A DNA stretch of 64,000 nucleotides from Mucilaginibacter gotjawali (GTDB taxonomy: Bacteria > Bacteroidota > Bacteroidia > Sphingobacteriales > Sphingobacteriaceae). Below, piece by piece: positions 60,755-64,000 of this stretch. Position 1 is the stretch's first letter; every line of letters begins with the position of its first letter. A model generated the notes under the pieces. The model was not told the DNA's origin. It made no database searches and saw nothing but the letters and a program-made list of their open reading frames with translations. The DNA lies in contig NZ_AP017313.1 in the NCBI RefSeq assembly GCF_002355435.1, positions 4,402,001-4,466,000 on the forward strand. The letters are read 5' to 3'. Position numbers and translations under genes: made by a program.

Positions 60755-61387
60755 TTACGTTTGGGATGCGAGCGCGATCTTAACCCCCAGGCCGATCAAA
60801 ATAAAACCTGTGATTTTTTCCTGTATGCGCCAAACTTTTGGATTGTTCCTGAAAAAGTCTTTCGACTTTCCCAAAATGCAGGCTACAATGATGAGCACCA
60901 AAGTGCCCTGCGCGGCAAACCAAACGCCGGGCGTAAGCAACCGGAACTTAAAAAAAGGCGATCCCGGGTCAATAAATTGTGGCAAAAACGACAAAAAGAA
61001 AACAGCAACCTTTGGATTTAAAGCATTGGTTACAATCCCTTGTTTAAATAATTTCCAGTAATTTGCTTTTGATGGCTTTTCATTTGTATCATCAACAACA
61101 GGTTTTGATAATAATGCTTTAATTCCCAGGTAAATAAGGTAGCCCGCGCCGGCAAATTTAATGATTTGAAACAGGTTCGCCGACTTTGATATAACAAGGG
61201 ATAAACCCAGCACTGCTGCTGAAATATGTACAAAACAACCAACAAAAATACCTGCGGCTGACGCAATGCCCGCCTTTATTCCCTGTGACACGCTGCGCGA
61301 AGCCACGTATAGCATATCGTTACCCGGCGTGAGGTTCAGCAGCAAGGATGCGATGAAGAACAAGTACAGGTTTTGAAAGTTGAACAT
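60755..61387 (-). CDS. LysE/RhtB family exporter
   Basis: This 210-aa membrane protein has about six membrane segments. The family motif LNLTPGNDMLYVASRSVSQG at about 17-36 and GAGYLIYLGIKALLS are diagnostic. These proteins export amino acids or related small metabolites. The substrate is unknown. Confidence 0.9.
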   Translation of the reverse strand: MFNFQNLYLFFIASLLLNLTPGNDMLYVASRSVSQGIKAGIASAAGIFVGCFVHISAAVLGLSLVISKSANLFQIIKFAGAGYLIYLGIKALLSKPVVDDTNEKPSKANYWKLFKQGIVTNALNPKVAVFFLSFLPQFIDPGSPFFKFRLLTPGVWFAAQGTLVLIIVACILGKSKDFFRNNPKVWRIQEKITGFILIGLGVKIALASQT

Positions 61388-61437
61388 GTGTTGGTTGATT
61401 GGGTTGATTAAGTTTGATTGGGTTGATTAGTTGGCAT
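61388..61437. repeat. TTGATTGGG-word repeat at the LysE start
   Basis: GTTGGTTGATTGGGTTGATT and AAGTTTGATTGGGTTGATTA abut the LysE start codon. Same words as at 26807, 31372 and 49204. Confidence 0.5.
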
Positions 61438-61525
61438 CCTTCATTTGCATAATTAAAAATGCAGTATTTATTTTTTAATTCAAATTGAAAATCCGGTTTA
61501 TTTAAATGATTAACCTATTTTAAGT

Positions 61526-61533
61526 TAAATTTG
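61526..61533 (+). promoter_or_regulatory. TAnnTTTG -7 box for the hydratase-like gene
   Basis: TAAATTTG lies 26 nt before the ATG at 61560. The -33 TTG is not distinct. Confidence 0.5.
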
Positions 61534-61559
61534 AAAGGCTATTCACTCCAATACAACCT

Positions 61560-62336
61560 ATGTCAGTACCCGATAACGGAAACGTAACCCTTAGCATAAA
61601 TCAAAGCGGCATTGCCACTATCAGTTTTTATCATCCGGCTCAAAATTCGTTACCAACAGCTTTGCTGAACGACTTAACGGCGAAGATCAATCAGGCGGGC
61701 AACGATTCACAAACCCGCATAATCATTTTAAAGAGCGACGGCAACCGAACTTTTTGTGCCGGCGCCAGTTTTGATGAATTACTCCTGATCAAAGACAAAC
61801 AAGCCGGCGCCGAATTCTTTTCGGGGTTTGCGCGGGTAATTAATGCGTGTCGTAAATCTCCAAAAATCATCATCGCCCGCATCCAGGGAAAAGCAGTTGG
61901 CGGCGGAGTTGGCCTGGCCGCCGCGGCCGATTATTGCCTGGCAACCGAAGCTGCATCCGTTAAACTTAGCGAACTGGCTATTGGCATAGGGCCTTTTGTT
62001 ATTTCGCCTGCCGTTATTCGCAAAATTGGTTTGCCTGCATTTTCTCAGCTCACTATCCGTGCCGTTGATTTTCAGTCGGCGAAATGGGCGATGGAAAAGG
62101 GCCTTTACAATGAAGTCTATCCTGATATTACGGCCCTGGACGATGCGATTGTTGCATTAACTGAAAAACTGGCCGCTTACCACCCTGAAGCGCTTAATGG
62201 TTTAAAAGAAATTTTGTGGGAAGGTACTGCCGACTGGGACGAGCTACTTAACCACCGGGCGGCCATCAGCGGCGCACTGGTATTGTCAGAATTTACGCAG
62301 CAGGCACTGAAGGGATTTTTAGGCGGAAAAAGATAA
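61560..62336 (+). CDS. enoyl-CoA hydratase/isomerase family protein
   Basis: This 258-aa crotonase-fold protein has oxyanion motifs NRTFCAGASFDELL (about 61-75) and IQGKAVGGGVGLAAAADYCL (about 107-126). The SELAIGIGPFVIS segment carries a Glu at the position of the first catalytic Glu of rat hydratase; I see no clear match for the second. It could therefore be an isomerase, hydratase or thioesterase on an acyl-CoA. Appears monocistronic. Confidence 0.88.
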   Translation: MSVPDNGNVTLSINQSGIATISFYHPAQNSLPTALLNDLTAKINQAGNDSQTRIIILKSDGNRTFCAGASFDELLLIKDKQAGAEFFSGFARVINACRKSPKIIIARIQGKAVGGGVGLAAAADYCLATEAASVKLSELAIGIGPFVISPAVIRKIGLPAFSQLTIRAVDFQSAKWAMEKGLYNEVYPDITALDDAIVALTEKLAAYHPEALNGLKEILWEGTADWDELLNHRAAISGALVLSEFTQQALKGFLGGKR

Positions 62337-62576
62337 AACAAGACCTGTTTTTTTATCTTTTCAACCAATTGCCTGATTACACTTCATGTTAAAAACGATA
62401 AATATTTTATCAGTTGCTTAAACAACTTTAACTTCCAAAACCCGTATAAAGCAGACGATCAATTGTATTTTTTTACAATTAATTATTTGTATAAGTATTG
62501 CTTATTGTTAAAGTTTAAATAGCTTTACGATAGGTTTGAAAAAAAATTATTTACCTTTTACTGATATATTTTCCCT

Positions 62577-64000
62577 ATGTTTTATTGGTTATTTACCGTA
62601 GTAGTTTTAGTATGTATACTGGTAGTTTTTTACGTTTACAATTATTACGCTGAACGCAGAACAACAGAAAGAAATCTGGAAAGAATAAAAAACAAATGGG
62701 GCCGCCCGGTAAATTCACGTCGTAATTTCAAACTCATTGCTGCCTATTTAAATGGTATTGATGACCCGGCAAGGGTTTCAATGCCGATTGCTGATGACCT
62801 TGACCTGAACAACGTTTTTAACTTTATTGACCGGACAAACTCAAAACCCGGAAAACAGTACCTCTACAAAAAGCTGTTTACTCCTGAAACATCATTTGAG
62901 GACCTTTTAAAATTCGACCGTAAAATTGAAACGCTTAATATACTACGCCCCGACCTTGAAAGAATTGAACTTGATATTTCAAAGCTTAACAGTACTGATG
63001 CTTATTACCTGGCAGAATTATTTTTAAAAGAACATGAATTTTTACTGGTTCCATTAATGAGCCTTTATATCAGGATCTCGGGCATTGCCATAATCGGCTT
63101 ACTGGTATCCTTGTTTATTGTGCCCAACCCTATCAGTTTCGTGGTGTTGCTGGTATTGATTCTCGGCAACATTGCCCTCCATTTCGGCACCCGGAATAAA
63201 ATATCATCCTACACCCGGTCGTTGCCACAGTTGATGATCCTGCATAGCGTTGCCCGTAAATTATTAAAAACGGTAAAATTTGAACAGGATGAACTTACTA
63301 AACAAAGCCTGAATAATTTGTCCGGGCTTAACCGCTCCTTACGTCTTGTAAATTTTGAAAGCAAAATAGCCGGCAACCCTGAAAACTTAAGCTATGCCAT
63401 TTATAAGCTATTTAAAGTGACATTTTTGCTGGAACCATTGATGTTCATCACATCGGTAAAACGCATAAACAAATACCGCTCTGATATCGAAGTACTGTAT
63501 AAATATGTGGCAGAGATCGACGCGCTTATCGCGATCCTGTCGGTTAGAGCAGGTTTACCGCATTACAGCAAACCTGTTTTTTATACTGATAACCTTCGGA
63601 TGGACCTTACCGATATGTTCCACCCGCTGATCTATAACTGCGTGCCCAACTCTATCCACACCCGTACAGATGAAGGGGTGTTGATCACCGGCTCCAATAT
63701 GTCCGGCAAAACCACTTTTATCCGGTCTATTGCCTTAAATACTTTGTTGGCGCAAACCATTTATACCACCTGCACAACTGAATATAAAGCGCCCTTGCTT
63801 AAAATTCAGACCAGCATACGGACCACTGACGACCTGGGCGAAAATAAGAGTTATTTCCAGGCTGAAGCTTTATCTATTCTTGATATCATCAACCAGAGCG
63901 GCGGCGACGAGCCAGTTAAAAGCCTGGTTATTATTGATGAGATCTTCCGTGGCACCAATACCATTGAGCGTATCGCGGCAGCAAAATCAGTGCTTACTTA
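62577..64000 (+). CDS. MutS-like ATPase, membrane-anchored (3' part outside window)
   Basis: The frame from the ATG at 62577 (MFYWLFTVVVLVCILVVFYV) stays open to the window edge, about 474 codons. An N-terminal membrane helix and a second hydrophobic pair near residues 165-205 precede a MutS core/ATPase: Walker A GSNMSGKTTFIRS near 375, DLGENKSYFQAEALSILDII, and Walker B LVIIDEIFRGTNTIER. It lacks the mismatch-recognition domain. Such Bacteroidota MutS-family proteins are uncharacterised. The C-terminus is cut off. Confidence 0.88.
   Translation, partial: MFYWLFTVVVLVCILVVFYVYNYYAERRTTERNLERIKNKWGRPVNSRRNFKLIAAYLNGIDDPARVSMPIADDLDLNNVFNFIDRTNSKPGKQYLYKKLFTPETSFEDLLKFDRKIETLNILRPDLERIELDISKLNSTDAYYLAELFLKEHEFLLVPLMSLYIRISGIAIIGLLVSLFIVPNPISFVVLLVLILGNIALHFGTRNKISSYTRSLPQLMILHSVARKLLKTVKFEQDELTKQSLNNLSGLNRSLRLVNFESKIAGNPENLSYAIYKLFKVTFLLEPLMFITSVKRINKYRSDIEVLYKYVAEIDALIAILSVRAGLPHYSKPVFYTDNLRMDLTDMFHPLIYNCVPNSIHTRTDEGVLITGSNMSGKTTFIRSIALNTLLAQTIYTTCTTEYKAPLLKIQTSIRTTDDLGENKSYFQAEALSILDIINQSGGDEPVKSLVIIDEIFRGTNTIERIAAAKSVLT

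Overview
The window comes from a Bacteroidota chromosome, most likely Sphingobacteriaceae and close to Mucilaginibacter or Pedobacter. The case rests on gene content: DUF4249, DUF4142 and DUF3078 proteins, a TonB receptor with a carboxypeptidase-like N-terminal domain, many secreted esterases and a GH3 glucosidase. It also rests on TAnnTTTG-type promoters, the general lack of Shine-Dalgarno sites, and many Lys/Asn-rich proteins encoded by moderately AT-rich DNA. No rRNA, tRNA, CRISPR array or prophage was recognised.

Layout. 1-4.1 kb: a DUF4265 gene cut by the window edge, then a minus-strand operon of two tandem HGSNAT/NagX-like membrane acetyltransferases and a YdjC/ChbG deacetylase. 4.3-9.8 kb: an MBL-fold hydrolase with a small partner, a lipoprotein, a fused alpha/beta-hydrolase plus SGNH esterase, and a CocE-type hydrolase. 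9.8-10.7 kb: a DUF559 endonuclease gene embedded in GC-rich palindromic repeats. 10.8-14.1 kb: a four-gene operon, sdpR-sdpI-hydrolase-class A beta-lactamase, with an operator at its head. 14-19.2 kb: amidase, DUF6790, DUF72, DUF1345, YwbE and an antitoxin with a frameshifted PIN toxin. 19.2-23.6 kb: argH and an argE-like gene separated by a four-helix-bundle (S23/IVP) cassette, then an MFS symporter. 23.6-34 kb: hydrolases, an aldo-keto reductase, YceI, a GH3 beta-glucosidase, twin small periplasmic proteins, a ROK regulator, GNAT and HAD proteins. 34-39.7 kb: a LytS/LytTR pair upstream of a TonB receptor and its DUF4249 lipoprotein. 39.8-47.4 kb: an intact PIN toxin-antitoxin module between diverged direct repeats, DinB and HHH proteins, a complete IS256-like element with 8-bp target duplication, a PAS histidine kinase, a frame-broken Nramp-like transporter and DUF4142. 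47.4-51.3 kb: a minus-strand cluster of ferritin-like protein, cysteine-rich peptide, MNIO (DUF692) enzyme and HvfC/BufC-like (DUF2063) partner, which looks like a metal-dependent RiPP pathway. 51.6-56.9 kb: a DUF3078 protein, then kaiC-kaiB-kaiB-histidine kinase. 57.4-64 kb: acyltransferase, a second LytS/LytTR pair, YjbR, LysE, an enoyl-CoA hydratase-like protein and a MutS-like gene running off the edge.

The most notable systems are the MNIO/cysteine-rich peptide cluster and the Kai operon with two kaiB genes. In the noncoding DNA, a striking class of intergenic repeats recurs. Each is built from one short word repeated imperfectly, often as two inverted arms, and usually begins at or within a few bases of a stop codon. 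Two of these intergenic islands carry a small gene of their own (DUF559 nuclease; S23 four-helix-bundle protein), which suggests cassettes of a common type.
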